Part shown: piece after piece, positions 17,341 through 26,257 of the stretch
Layout: the number at the start of each line of letters is the position of its first letter
How positions within the stretch are numbered: the first letter of the stretch is position 1
Assembly: GCA_964653145.1 (NCBI GenBank)
Contig: CAZZCG010000013.1
Span: 1 to 64,000, forward strand
Origin: Pseudocalidococcus sp964653145
GTDB lineage: Bacteria; Cyanobacteriota; Cyanobacteriia; Thermosynechococcales; Thermosynechococcaceae
Length of the DNA stretch: 64,000 nucleotides
Direction: 5' to 3'
Notes under the pieces: generated by a model
The model's database searches: none
The model's input: the letters and a program-made list of their open reading frames with translations, nothing else
Told to the model about the DNA's origin: nothing
Made by a program: the position numbers and the translations under genes

Positions 17341-17488
17341 AGACCGCCTCAAATCCGGATTTTAATAAATGCTTTACATATCTTAAGTTTATGGTATCGA
17401 TGGGAGGTCGCCCCGGCCAAGCCAGCCCCCCTCAGGCAATTTTCAGGAAACGGGACTAAAATATGCGTGTCGTTACAGCATCCTCACC

Positions 17489-18214
17489 ATGTTTCTCAAC
17501 CTCAAAGATATTGTGCTGCTGTTACATCCAATCCTGGCCTGTACCTTTATCTTTCCGGTCATTGGCATCGTTGGCTATCTCTCCTGGCAAACCCGACAAC
17601 GACGGCTTGCAGCGGCCTCTGGAGAAAAGAGCAAAATTTCCCCCATTGTCGGCCGGGAGCATGTCGCGGTGGGCAATCTCTTAGCAGCGGGGATTGTCGG
17701 TTCAGTCCTAGTGGCATTGGTCTATTCGGTAATTTTTGGCTGGCGGGGCTTTCTTGACCAGGCCAAGGACGGGACATTAAATCCGCTGCAGGTGGGCTTT
17801 GTGGCGGTGATGCTGGTCTTAACGATTGTGTCGATGACGTTATTGATGACCAAGGCCCGGACAAAAGTTTGGCGGGGGGTGTTTGCGACCTTGGCAGGCA
17901 TGGGGGTGGCGGTGTTGGCCTGGCAACCGGGAGTTTTTCGCCGGGATGATGAGTGGTGGGTCTCACACTTCTACTATGGACTGATTGCCGTCTTTCTCAT
18001 GATCTTTGCCGTTGCCATTGTCCAGGATATTTATCAAAGCAAGAAGTGGCGAATCGCCCATATTGTCCTGAATTGTTTGGCAGTGCTTCTTTTCGTTCTT
18101 CAAGGCATCACAGGGACGCGGGATCTCCTGGAAATTCCCCTCAGTTGGCAGTCCTCTGTGGTCTATCAGTGTAATTTTGATCCCAATTCCCCAGACTTTA
18201 AGACCTGTCCCTAG
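17489..18214 (+). CDS. DUF4079 family membrane protein
   Basis: 241 residues with about six membrane helices. Features typical of the family are the start LHPILACTFIFPVIGIVGYLSWQTRQRR, REHVAVGNLLAAGIVGSVLVAL in the second helix pair, HFYYGLIAVFLMIFAVAIVQDIYQSKKWRIAHIVLN and the ending LQGITGTRDLLEIPLSWQ. Histidines in the helices (LHPI, REHV, SHFY and RIAH) are spaced as in haem-binding cytochrome-like bundles, but that is inference. DUF4079 proteins occur in cyanobacteria and plastid-bearing organisms without an assigned role. The gene is divergent from psb32. Confidence 0.8.
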   Translation: MFLNLKDIVLLLHPILACTFIFPVIGIVGYLSWQTRQRRLAAASGEKSKISPIVGREHVAVGNLLAAGIVGSVLVALVYSVIFGWRGFLDQAKDGTLNPLQVGFVAVMLVLTIVSMTLLMTKARTKVWRGVFATLAGMGVAVLAWQPGVFRRDDEWWVSHFYYGLIAVFLMIFAVAIVQDIYQSKKWRIAHIVLNCLAVLLFVLQGITGTRDLLEIPLSWQSSVVYQCNFDPNSPDFKTCP

Positions 18215-18654
18215 GCCCTCTGGGCTGGATTCCGAACTGAATGACCCTGGATTGAGGGGTGACTCTCTTGGCCTGGACGGGAATCTTTGGCCCAGCTGTC
18301 GGAGTGTTAATCTCTCTTCAGGGCCATGTCTATACAAAACTAAGGCAACCGATATCCCGCATACTAGTTTCCAACATTTCTTTTGCTGCATTCCCAGGCC
18401 GGGCGTGGATAGAGGGAGGGTCTGGAGCCCGTCAAGGCCTTACTCAAAATTTATTGAGGAAATCATAAAGAAAACGTTAAATCCTTCTCAGAATTAGGTT
18501 TCGTATTCCGGGTAACAGATTTAGAAATGTTAAGATTCTTAATATATTAGATACATTTCCCTAGCCACTGTTGCGACTGACGTTACTCCCCATTCCTGGC
18601 TGAGCCCTGTCTTTAGCACTTGCTCCTGTAAACCCCCTGGAAGACTTAAGACCT
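18215..18654. other. 440-nt leader region of the sigma factor gene
   Basis: No convincing gene. A 69-codon frame from GTG 18259 is open but lacks family resemblance. The right half is AT-rich (18460-18560) and includes the palindrome TTAAGATTCTTAA at 18530-18542, followed by TATTAGATAC, which could serve as an extended -10. It probably holds the regulated promoter of the sigma factor. Confidence 0.5.
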
Positions 18655-19611
18655 ATGGATACCATTGACACTTCTAAGGATTTGGTTCGGACATACCTCC
18701 GTGAAATTGGCCGTGTACCCCTGTTAACCCATGAGCAGGAAATTCTCTTTGGGAAGCAGGTACAGCAGCTAGCAGGCTTAAATGAATCCAAGGCGGGCCT
18801 GGAGGCAGAATTGGGGCGGGAACCCACCCTGGAAGAATGGGCCCAGAAAGTAAATTTGCCCGTGGCAGAATTAACCGACCTGATCATGAACGGTGAACGG
18901 GCTAAGCGGAAAATGGTCGAGGCTAATCTTCGGCTGGTGGTGTCTGTGGCCAAGAAATACATTAAGCGAAATGTGGATTTACTGGATTTGATCCAGGAAG
19001 GCACCATTGGGATGCAACGGGGGGTGGAAAAGTTTGACCCAACCAAGGGGTACCGATTTTCAACCTACGCCTATTGGTGGATCCGCCAGGCCATTACCCG
19101 CGCCATTGCCGAGAAAGGCCGTACCATTCGCTTGCCCATACACATCACCGAGAAGCTGAACAAAATTAAAAAAGCCCAACGGCAACTCTCCCAAAAACTC
19201 GGTCGGGCCGCCACCATCAACGAATTAGCTTCAGAATTAGAGTTAACACCTGCCCAGGTGCGGGAATACCTGGAACGGGCCCGGCAACCCCTGTCCCTCG
19301 ATGTGCGGGTGGGCGATAACCAAGATACGGAATTGGGAGAGTTGTTGGAAGATACCTCAGTGTCCCCGGAAGACTTCACCTCCCAGTCAGCCTTAAAAGC
19401 AGATTTAGAACGGCTCTTAGCGGATTTAACCCCCCAACAGCGGCAGGTCATTTCTCTGCGGTTTGGCCTGGAGGATGGTCAGCCTCTCACCTTAGCCAAA
19501 GTGGGGGACAGGCTCAATATTAGTCGGGAACGGGTGCGGCAAATTGAACGGGAAGCCTTGGGTAAACTCCGCAAACGCCGCGGCGATATCCACGAGTACT
19601 TGGCCAGTTAA
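18655..19611 (+). CDS. Group 2 RNA polymerase sigma factor (SigD-like)
   Basis: A 318-residue sigma-70 family protein without the long N-terminal region 1.1 of the primary factor. Region 1.2 is SKDLVRTYLREIGRVPLLTHEQE (about 7-29). Region 2 with the -10 recognition helix is NLRLVVSVAKKYIKRNVDLLDLIQEG ... KGYRFSTYAYWWIRQAITRAI (about 88-155). Region 3 follows, and region 4 ends with SRERVRQIEREALGKLRKRRG. The length and the ending fit the SigB/SigD group of cyanobacteria, which redirect RNA polymerase during light, heat or redox stress. I cannot decide the exact paralogue. The ATG is used at MDTIDTSKDLVR; trpS follows on the other strand. Confidence 0.9.
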   Translation: MDTIDTSKDLVRTYLREIGRVPLLTHEQEILFGKQVQQLAGLNESKAGLEAELGREPTLEEWAQKVNLPVAELTDLIMNGERAKRKMVEANLRLVVSVAKKYIKRNVDLLDLIQEGTIGMQRGVEKFDPTKGYRFSTYAYWWIRQAITRAIAEKGRTIRLPIHITEKLNKIKKAQRQLSQKLGRAATINELASELELTPAQVREYLERARQPLSLDVRVGDNQDTELGELLEDTSVSPEDFTSQSALKADLERLLADLTPQQRQVISLRFGLEDGQPLTLAKVGDRLNISRERVRQIEREALGKLRKRRGDIHEYLAS

Positions 19612-19632
19612 CTCTTTGGGCCTGAAGAATTT

Positions 19633-20646
19633 CTAAAACCTTGGACAAAAGCCCATGGCGGTTCGGACTTGGTTCAGGGTTTGGTTCGCTACGGCTTCGG
19701 CCTGGATTTGCCCCTGTTTTAACACCTCAGCTAAGTAGCGCTTGTCCGCCATGATTTCCCCGTACTTGGCCTGGATTGGTTCTAGGGCAGTAATGATCGC
19801 GTCGGTCAGGAGGGGTTTGAACTGGCCCCAGCCCATGTCGGCACATTCCGCAGCCACAGCTTCCTTGGTTTGACCCGATAAAACCATGTATAAACCCAAA
19901 AGGTTATTGCATTCCGGGCGCTCTGGATCATCAAACCCCAGGCCCCGGTGTGGATCCGTTTTACAGCGCTTGACTTTTTTGCGGATTTCCTCTGGAGTGT
20001 CAAGTAAATTAATTCGGCTGAGTTCTGAAGGGTCGGACTTGGACATTTTTTTCGTACCATCGGTCAAGCTCATCACCCGCGCCCCCTCTGGCCGAATCAA
20101 GGGTTTGGGTAATTTCAACACCGGTTGTTCCTCTGAGCCAAACAGGTAGTTCACCCGCACCGCGATATCCCGTGTCAGTTCTAAATGCTGCTTTTGATCC
20201 TCCCCCACGGGCACCAAATCCGCCTGATAGAGCAAAATATCCGCTGCCATCAAGACCGGGTAGTCCAAGAGGCCCGCGGCAACATTTTCACCCTGTTTAA
20301 TCGCCTTTTCCTTGAACTGGATCATGTCCTCTAGCCAGTTGAGGGGAGTCACACAATTCAGGAGCCAGGTGAGTTCCGCGTGGGCAGACACATGGGATTG
20401 CACAAAAATATGGGCGTGTTCCAGGTCAATGCCACAGGCCAGGTAGAGGGCGGCAATTTTGAGGGTGTTTTCCGCTAAAACCTTGGGGTCATGGGGAACC
20501 GTAATCGCGTGTAGATCCACCACACAAAAGTAGTTCTCGTACTCAGCCTGGCCAACCACCCAGTTGCGAATTGCCCCCAGATAGTTGCCGAGGTGTAAGT
20601 TGCCGGTGGGTTGAACGCCTGATAGAACCCGTTGTTTTGTTGTCAT
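19633..20646 (-). CDS. trpS: Tryptophan--tRNA ligase
   Basis: A 337-residue class I aminoacyl-tRNA synthetase that attaches tryptophan to tRNA-Trp. The HIGH-type motif is PTGNLHLGNYLGAIRNW near the start, and the KMSKS loop is GTKKMSKSDPSEL near residue 200. RVLSGVQPTGN is diagnostic for TrpRS. I placed the start at ATG 20646 (MTTKQRVLSG) because this gives the usual family length; the frame continues 17 codons further upstream, but those residues do not resemble TrpRS. The gene is convergent with the sigma factor gene, 21 nt apart. Confidence 0.96.
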   Translation of the reverse strand: MTTKQRVLSGVQPTGNLHLGNYLGAIRNWVVGQAEYENYFCVVDLHAITVPHDPKVLAENTLKIAALYLACGIDLEHAHIFVQSHVSAHAELTWLLNCVTPLNWLEDMIQFKEKAIKQGENVAAGLLDYPVLMAADILLYQADLVPVGEDQKQHLELTRDIAVRVNYLFGSEEQPVLKLPKPLIRPEGARVMSLTDGTKKMSKSDPSELSRINLLDTPEEIRKKVKRCKTDPHRGLGFDDPERPECNNLLGLYMVLSGQTKEAVAAECADMGWGQFKPLLTDAIITALEPIQAKYGEIMADKRYLAEVLKQGQIQAEAVANQTLNQVRTAMGFCPRF

Positions 20647-20819
20647 GAGGATCTGAAGGGTGGAAAAAGAAATCGGGCCTGGAGAATACCCGGTCAAGGC
20701 CTGGCCTTGCGGCCCTTGATTTTATCCTAGTCTTGGGAACAGCGGGGCCTGGGGTTGGGTTCGTTATGATCAACCTAATCTAAATTTCTAACTTGAGAAT
20801 TAAACACCGCCACCCGCAG

Positions 20820-21350
20820 ATGCCCACTCGCCTCTGGTTTATGTTGCCGCTTTTGCCAATTACCGCTATTTCACTGGGAGTCGAAAGTGTTGTGGAACAA
20901 CAGGCGAGGGCCACGATTGGACTGGCAGAATGGGAAATTTCCACCCCCGGCGGGCATCACATTGCTTACATTGATCCGCTTAAAGAAAAATATGGAGTAA
21001 GTTTGCGATCCAAAACTGAAGCTGACCTGATTTATGTTGATCAAATTCAGTGGTGGCAATATTACCCAGGCCTGGTAGTGGGAGTTTCAGCTAAAAGAGT
21101 TTTCATATTTGATGAAGTGACAAGTCGGGTGGATTATTTCCTCAGCGAGGTTGAATTAGAGCAAGAATTAAACCGCCGTCAACTCCAACAACCTGTTTCC
21201 AAACGCTACACTCCTCAAGATGGTTGGAATGAAGCATGGTTGCCCGTCATCCAGGCCCGTTGCGCCGAGGTTCAGGCTAATCCACCCTCAGAGGCCGATC
21301 TGGAGTCCATAGGCCGATATTGTGATCAGATGCGGTCATTGGGGGAGTAA
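20820..21350 (+). CDS. Hypothetical protein with N-terminal hydrophobic segment
   Basis: 176 residues, not recognised. An N-terminal hydrophobic stretch (TRLWFMLPLLPITAISLGVES) looks like a signal peptide or anchor, so the remainder is probably periplasmic. The body is rich in Trp/Tyr (DQIQWWQYYPGLVVGVSAKRVFIFDE) and ends in an acidic helix with two cysteines (ARCAEVQ and GRYCDQM). A TTG at 20793 could extend the N-terminus. It ends 7 nt before an exported FAD-dependent oxidoreductase, whose ribosome-binding site overlaps the end of this gene, so the two are almost certainly co-expressed and may work together. Confidence 0.65.
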   Translation: MPTRLWFMLPLLPITAISLGVESVVEQQARATIGLAEWEISTPGGHHIAYIDPLKEKYGVSLRSKTEADLIYVDQIQWWQYYPGLVVGVSAKRVFIFDEVTSRVDYFLSEVELEQELNRRQLQQPVSKRYTPQDGWNEAWLPVIQARCAEVQANPPSEADLESIGRYCDQMRSLGE

Positions 21351-21357
21351 GTTGGCA

Positions 21358-23370
21358 ATGTTTAGAATTCGTGGTGGGCTTAGGTCTCCGCTGGGGGCAG
21401 TGGGTTTGGTGTTGGGCCTGGTGGGGATTGCCGGTGTTGGGCCTGGGATTACGGAAGAATCTGTCAGAGGAATTGATCAAACCGTGGCCTGTGAGATTTT
21501 GGTCGTTGGTGGGGGACTGTCCGGTGTTGCGGCAACCTATGAAGCTCTGTTGGCTGGGAAAACCGTTTGTCTGACGGAAATGACCGATTGGCTGGGTGGG
21601 CAAATTTCGGCCCAGGGAACTTCGGCCTTAGATGAACGCCCGCGGCAACGACAGCTTTGGTATTTCCCCAGAGGTTACTCAACATTGCGGGAACGTCTGA
21701 TTACCCAGGCCAAGAACCCGCTCCCAGGAGACTGTTGGGTGAGTGAAGTTTGTTTTCTGCCCCAGGCCGGCCACGAAATCATTAGCCAAATGCTCCTAGA
21801 AGCAGAGAAAAAAGGGAAAGGGAAACTCCATCTGTTTTTAAATACCGTTCCCAAGGATTTAACAGTTCAGCCAGTGGGCAAGGGTCAACAAATCCAAACC
21901 CTGCAATCCATCCAACACCAACCCACTCCCAACGCCCCGCCCCTGAATACATTTTTGTTATCGGAAATTCTTCAGGATCTCTACACTGAAACCGACTCAG
22001 CCAATTTTACGAAAACGATTATTCAGTTCGCACCGCCTCCAAATCGCCCTTGGATCGTCATCGAAGCCACGGAAACCGGGGAACTTTTGGCTTTAGCTGA
22101 TTTACCCTACAAACTTGGTATTGATCCGGTTGATGCCCAAAACCCTTCTGCTTCGAGTAAAACCCCCTATCCCTACTGCCCCCAGGCCTTCACCTATACT
22201 TTTGCCATGGCAGCGACTGCGGAACCCCAAACCTACACCAAGCCGGAGTTTTATCCCCAATTTGAGCCATTTTATAGTTTTGACCTGCCCCGATATGCCC
22301 AAGAGCCAGAGTTGGTCTTTACCTATCGCCGGATTAAGAGTGTCAAAGTCGGGCAAAATTTCCGCTCGGTTACCCCTGGGGATATTTCCATGCAGAACTG
22401 GGGCGGTGGCAACGATTACGGGCCAGGAACACCCATAGATAACTGGATTTATACCCGCGCCCAACTCCAGGCCAACGGGCAACTCAATCCGGGGGGGTGG
22501 CTGGGGGGAATTCGGACAGACAGTTTGGCGGGCGGAGAAAAACTAGCCTTGGGGTATTTCTACTGGCTCGGGGGCGGGACAACGGATTCCAAGCTCACTG
22601 AACCGAAACGGCCCAATCCCTACTTAAAATACTTGTCTGGCCTGGACTCCCCCATGGGTACGGTGCATGGCCTGTCGAAATTTCCCTATGTGCGGGAGGG
22701 GCGGCGCTTGATTGGTCGCTATGCCAGTGGTTGGCCCCAAGGGTTTCAGGTGAACGAGGTGGATATCTCTCGGAAAGACTACGCCAAAGATCCCTACTAC
22801 CAAACCCAATTACCGCCGGGGATGTTTCAAGACCTAGCCATTGGCCTGGGGGAATTGCAGGGACTACAGGTGATGACGGGAGAGTTACCAATTGCTGACA
22901 TGGCTTGGCGCACACGGGCACGATTCTACCCCGATAGTGTAGGGATTGGTCATTATCCGATTGATTTTCACCCCTGTATGTTGGAAAGCCCTCCTGAAAA
23001 ACCGGGCAATATTGAACGACCGGGAGAACGCCAAGGTGCCGCTGAAACCTATCCCTTCCAAATTCCCCTACGAGCGATGATTCCCCCCGGAATTGATAAC
23101 CTACTGGTCACTGGAAAAAATATTGCCGCTAGTCACATTGCCGCTGCCGCCTATCGTGTCCAGGCCTATGAATGGTCTGCCGGAGCCGGATCTGGAACTA
23201 CTGCTGCTTTTGTCTTGGAGCGCAATCTCTTACCGCCGGATTTAATTCAGCCTTTGCCCCTGGAAAGTAAACCCCTAGCCCAACTGCAACAGCGGTTAAT
23301 TGCCAATAACAATCCGATTGCTTTTCCGGGAATGTCGATTTTTAACAACAACTGGCAGGCCTGGCCTTAG
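21358..23370 (+). CDS. FAD-dependent oxidoreductase with N-terminal export or anchor signal
   Basis: 670 residues of the FAD_oxidored type. After a basic, hydrophobic N-terminus (about 1-30), the dinucleotide-binding motif CEILVVGGGLSGVAATYEALLAGKTVCLTEMTDWLGGQ (about 45-82) binds FAD. The C-terminal block NLLVTGKNIAASHIAAAAYRVQAYEWSAGAGSGTTAAFVL is the second FAD-contacting region typical of this group. The substrate is unknown. ATG 21358 is preceded by GGGGGAG at 10 nt; the frame is open from 21322, but that stretch lies inside the upstream gene. The preceding hypothetical gene lies 7 nt upstream, which indicates an operon. A secreted or lumen-facing flavoprotein is unusual because most relatives are cytosolic. 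Confidence 0.85.
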   Translation: MFRIRGGLRSPLGAVGLVLGLVGIAGVGPGITEESVRGIDQTVACEILVVGGGLSGVAATYEALLAGKTVCLTEMTDWLGGQISAQGTSALDERPRQRQLWYFPRGYSTLRERLITQAKNPLPGDCWVSEVCFLPQAGHEIISQMLLEAEKKGKGKLHLFLNTVPKDLTVQPVGKGQQIQTLQSIQHQPTPNAPPLNTFLLSEILQDLYTETDSANFTKTIIQFAPPPNRPWIVIEATETGELLALADLPYKLGIDPVDAQNPSASSKTPYPYCPQAFTYTFAMAATAEPQTYTKPEFYPQFEPFYSFDLPRYAQEPELVFTYRRIKSVKVGQNFRSVTPGDISMQNWGGGNDYGPGTPIDNWIYTRAQLQANGQLNPGGWLGGIRTDSLAGGEKLALGYFYWLGGGTTDSKLTEPKRPNPYLKYLSGLDSPMGTVHGLSKFPYVREGRRLIGRYASGWPQGFQVNEVDISRKDYAKDPYYQTQLPPGMFQDLAIGLGELQGLQVMTGELPIADMAWRTRARFYPDSVGIGHYPIDFHPCMLESPPEKPGNIERPGERQGAAETYPFQIPLRAMIPPGIDNLLVTGKNIAASHIAAAAYRVQAYEWSAGAGSGTTAAFVLERNLLPPDLIQPLPLESKPLAQLQQRLIANNNPIAFPGMSIFNNNWQAWP

Positions 23371-23443
23371 CCAACACTGCTTGCCATAAATGTTTTTATG
23401 GAATACTCCATGGAAAAACGACGATATTAACCTTCAAAATAGT

Positions 23444-23497
23444 GAGGTAGATCATCCTTACCCTGGCTTAATGCCTAGACTGGGGCTAATCTACCTC
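23444..23497. terminator. Inverted repeat between convergent genes
   Basis: GAGGTAGAT (23444-23452) and ATCTACCTC (23489-23497) are perfect 9-bp arms with a 36-nt loop, lying between the 3' ends of the FAD oxidoreductase (plus) and the RTX gene (minus). No T run follows, so it is not a classic intrinsic terminator; it may be a processing or bidirectional termination structure. Confidence 0.35.
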
Positions 23498-23554
23498 GTT
23501 TGAGAACTCGCTTCAAAGCACCATCATGAAAACCTAGTGCTCCTTCATGCCTCC

Positions 23555-26257
23555 CTAGACAACAACAATATCTGTGTTGCCAAGGACAGGAACCACACCA
23601 CCAACGGATGAGAGTGTTGCAATTTGGATTTGCGGCAGGGAACGCGCCCCATCTGGATCAAAGAAGAGGGCCCCAGAGCTAGAGTTGAAGATAAACCGTT
23701 GGCTGTCGGTTGTGGCGCTAGACCCCAGAATAAACCGAGAACTGGCCAATGTCCCCGCAGCCAAACCAGAGCCAAAGTCACTGGCAAGAATTTGGATCTT
23801 GTCAACCCCTTTTACGAAATCAACAATTGTATCCACTCCTTCATTGGGGCGGTCAAAGGCAAATCTATCGTTGCCTCCACCCCCGGTGAGACGGTCATTC
23901 CCTAAACCACCATACAACTTATCGTTGCCATCACCGCTGAGGAGGGTATCGTTACCCCGTTCTCCATAGAGGATGTCATTATCAACCCCACCATCAAGGG
24001 TGTCATCGCCCAAGCCTCCATAAAGGTAATCCACGCTTGCTTCACCATAGAGAGTGTCGTTGCCGCCACCACCCCAAATGGAGTCAGAGCCACCACCGCC
24101 TCGGAAGAGATCAGCATTATCCCAACCCCCTAAACTATCGTTTTTGCTGGAGCCAGTTACTTGAAAGCGATCAATTTCATCCCAGTAAATGTAGTCTAGG
24201 GCGTTGCTATTACTAGTGCTGACATTCCGGCGAGCCGAACCATAGCTAGATACCTCTCCGCCATAGTCATAGCGGGAAGCATTCATCACCACCCCAGTAC
24301 CCGAATCGAGGGTTGAATAATTCAGGATCATGAGATCTTGACCAGCCCCCCCATTAACGTAGTCATCACTACCCAGGCCAGGGTTAATGACATCGTCACC
24401 TTCAGAGAGGAATATCCGATCATTGTTGCGACCGATGGCAGTCAGGGTATCATCCCCAATCCCAGTGGCAAAGTCGTTAACCCCATTTCGACCAAAGGAC
24501 TCAAAGTTTGCAACGTATAAGGAATCAGTTGTACCGTCACTGAAGGTCAGTGTTTGAGTTTTGGCTTGGGCTAGGTTGAGGGAGATATTGGAGGTGACAT
24601 TTTGCAAGGCTACTCCAAGAACATCCACCCCATCGCCACCGTTAAAGCTGCCACCTCCCCCATTGGCGTGAATGATGTCGTTCCCACCCCCACCATTAAG
24701 GGTGTCATTATAAAGCCAGCCGGCTAAGACATCTGCTTTTGAAGTGCCTGTGACGTGGAAGCGTTCAATAGCGTCCCAATAGATGTAGTCTAAGGCGGTT
24801 CCACTGCTTGTGTTTAAATTCCGACGCGCCGAGCCATAGGTTGATGTTTCCCAGCCATAGTTATAAGCATGGGTACCCATCGTCACACCTGTACCAGAAT
24901 CGAGGTTGGCAAAGTTGAGGATCAGTTGATCTTGCCCTACGCCACCATGAACATAGTCATCACTGCCCAGGCCAGGATTAATGACATCATTTCCGCCGTT
25001 GGTAAAAATCCGGTCATTGTTACGACCTATGCCAGTTAGAGTGTCATTGCCAAGACCTGTGCGGAAGTCATTAACGCCATTGCGCCCCAAACTCTCGAAA
25101 TTACTGATTTTTAGCGATTGAGTTGTACCACCCAAATTAAGGCTAAGGTTGGCAGCACTAGAGAGGTTAATCACTACACCCGTCCGAGAGTTGGCTAGGT
25201 TAGCCCCAAGAACATCAATACCACCAGCACCATCAAAAACACCCCCACCCATGCCCGCGTGAATCATGTCATTTCCTGAACCACCCAAGAGGGTATCCGT
25301 ATAGTTCCACCCAGCTAAGACATCATCTTTGCTTGTACCGGTGACATTAAATTGTTCAATTTCATCCCAGTAGATGTAGTCAAGAGCATCACTGTTAGTG
25401 CTAGAAATGTTGCGCCGGGCTGAGCCATAGGTTGATAAACCACTGTCATAGGTGTAGTTGAAGACCCCCATCGTCACGCCCATCCCACTATCCAGTTGTG
25501 AGTAGTTGAGGGCTAGAGTGTCCAGACCTTCTTCTCCATTGACATAATCATCAACTCCTACACCAGGGTTAATTGTGTCATTGCCACCCCCCGTAAAAAT
25601 ACGGTCATTATTGCGTCCCAGGCCAGTGATTGAGTCATTACCGCTACCTGTGCGAAAATCCCCGATGCCGTTGCGCCCCAGCGACTCAAAATTGCTGATT
25701 GCCAAGGTAGTTGAGGAACCACTATTGAAAGCTAGGTTCAGCGTTACCGGAGTGGCTAGGTTTAAGGCGATATTGGACTTGACATTACTGAGGTCGGCCG
25801 AGAGAGTGTCAGTCCCAGGCCCCCCATCCATAGTGCCACCCCCTTGAGATGCATAGATAACGTCATTCCCACTGCCACCTTTAAGAATGTCGTTAAAAAT
25901 CCATCCTGCTAAAACATCATTTTTACTGGTTCCGGTTACTTGAAAGCGTTCAACCCGATCCCAATAAACGTAGTCCAAAACATTACTGTTGGTGTTAGAA
26001 ATATTTCGTCTGGCAGATCCATAGGTAGAGTACTCATCACCGTAGCTGTAGTTAAACACCCCCATTGTCACACCAGTACCAACATCCCCAACAGAATAAT
26101 TTAGTACTAAAAGATCATTGCCAGTGCCAGCATTAACGTAGTCATTAGACCCCAGGCCTGGGTTGATCGTATCGCTCCCTGGCAAGCCATTGATGACATC
26201 GCTATTGGAAGTCCCATTAAGAATGTCATTTCCTGTTGTGCCTGTAATTGTTTCCAT
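23555..26257 (-). CDS. RTX/hemolysin-type calcium-binding repeat protein
   Basis: About 900 residues. The N-terminus TGTTGNDILNGTSNSDVINGLPGSDTI already shows GGxGxDxUx-like calcium-binding turns. The bulk is four ~198-residue repeats, each with DxINPGxGxDDYVNGG, STYGSARRN, LDYxYWDxIERFxVTGTSKxDVLAGW and SNFESLGRNGxxDFRTG. Residues about 715-800 are canonical RTX nonapeptides (GGGGNDTLYGE and similar), followed by DTIVDFVKGVDKIQI and a C-terminal tail ending in DIVVV that fits an uncleaved type I secretion signal. It should be exported by a type I system and fold in the presence of extracellular Ca2+. No enzymatic domain is recognised; a surface-layer, adhesive or motility role is possible. 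The start is ATG 26257, with GAGAGGTG 6 nt upstream. No secretion genes are adjacent. Confidence 0.88.
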   Translation of the reverse strand: METITGTTGNDILNGTSNSDVINGLPGSDTINPGLGSNDYVNAGTGNDLLVLNYSVGDVGTGVTMGVFNYSYGDEYSTYGSARRNISNTNSNVLDYVYWDRVERFQVTGTSKNDVLAGWIFNDILKGGSGNDVIYASQGGGTMDGGPGTDTLSADLSNVKSNIALNLATPVTLNLAFNSGSSTTLAISNFESLGRNGIGDFRTGSGNDSITGLGRNNDRIFTGGGNDTINPGVGVDDYVNGEEGLDTLALNYSQLDSGMGVTMGVFNYTYDSGLSTYGSARRNISSTNSDALDYIYWDEIEQFNVTGTSKDDVLAGWNYTDTLLGGSGNDMIHAGMGGGVFDGAGGIDVLGANLANSRTGVVINLSSAANLSLNLGGTTQSLKISNFESLGRNGVNDFRTGLGNDTLTGIGRNNDRIFTNGGNDVINPGLGSDDYVHGGVGQDQLILNFANLDSGTGVTMGTHAYNYGWETSTYGSARRNLNTSSGTALDYIYWDAIERFHVTGTSKADVLAGWLYNDTLNGGGGNDIIHANGGGGSFNGGDGVDVLGVALQNVTSNISLNLAQAKTQTLTFSDGTTDSLYVANFESFGRNGVNDFATGIGDDTLTAIGRNNDRIFLSEGDDVINPGLGSDDYVNGGAGQDLMILNYSTLDSGTGVVMNASRYDYGGEVSSYGSARRNVSTSNSNALDYIYWDEIDRFQVTGSSKNDSLGGWDNADLFRGGGGSDSIWGGGGNDTLYGEASVDYLYGGLGDDTLDGGVDNDILYGERGNDTLLSGDGNDKLYGGLGNDRLTGGGGNDRFAFDRPNEGVDTIVDFVKGVDKIQILASDFGSGLAAGTLASSRFILGSSATTDSQRFIFNSSSGALFFDPDGARSLPQIQIATLSSVGGVVPVLGNTDIVVV
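24107..26173 (-). repeat. Four ~594-bp internal repeats of the RTX gene
   Basis: The YGSARRN motif recurs at residue spacings of 198, 197 and 198, and long stretches around it are nearly identical between copies at the protein level. The fourth copy is partial and merges into the short nonapeptide repeats. Such an array can change copy number by recombination. Confidence 0.85.

Noticed and set aside
18259..18468. 69-codon frame with a hydrophobic start before the sigma factor gene
   Set aside because: GTG start inside the leader, no family resemblance, C-terminus of random composition; not listed as a gene.
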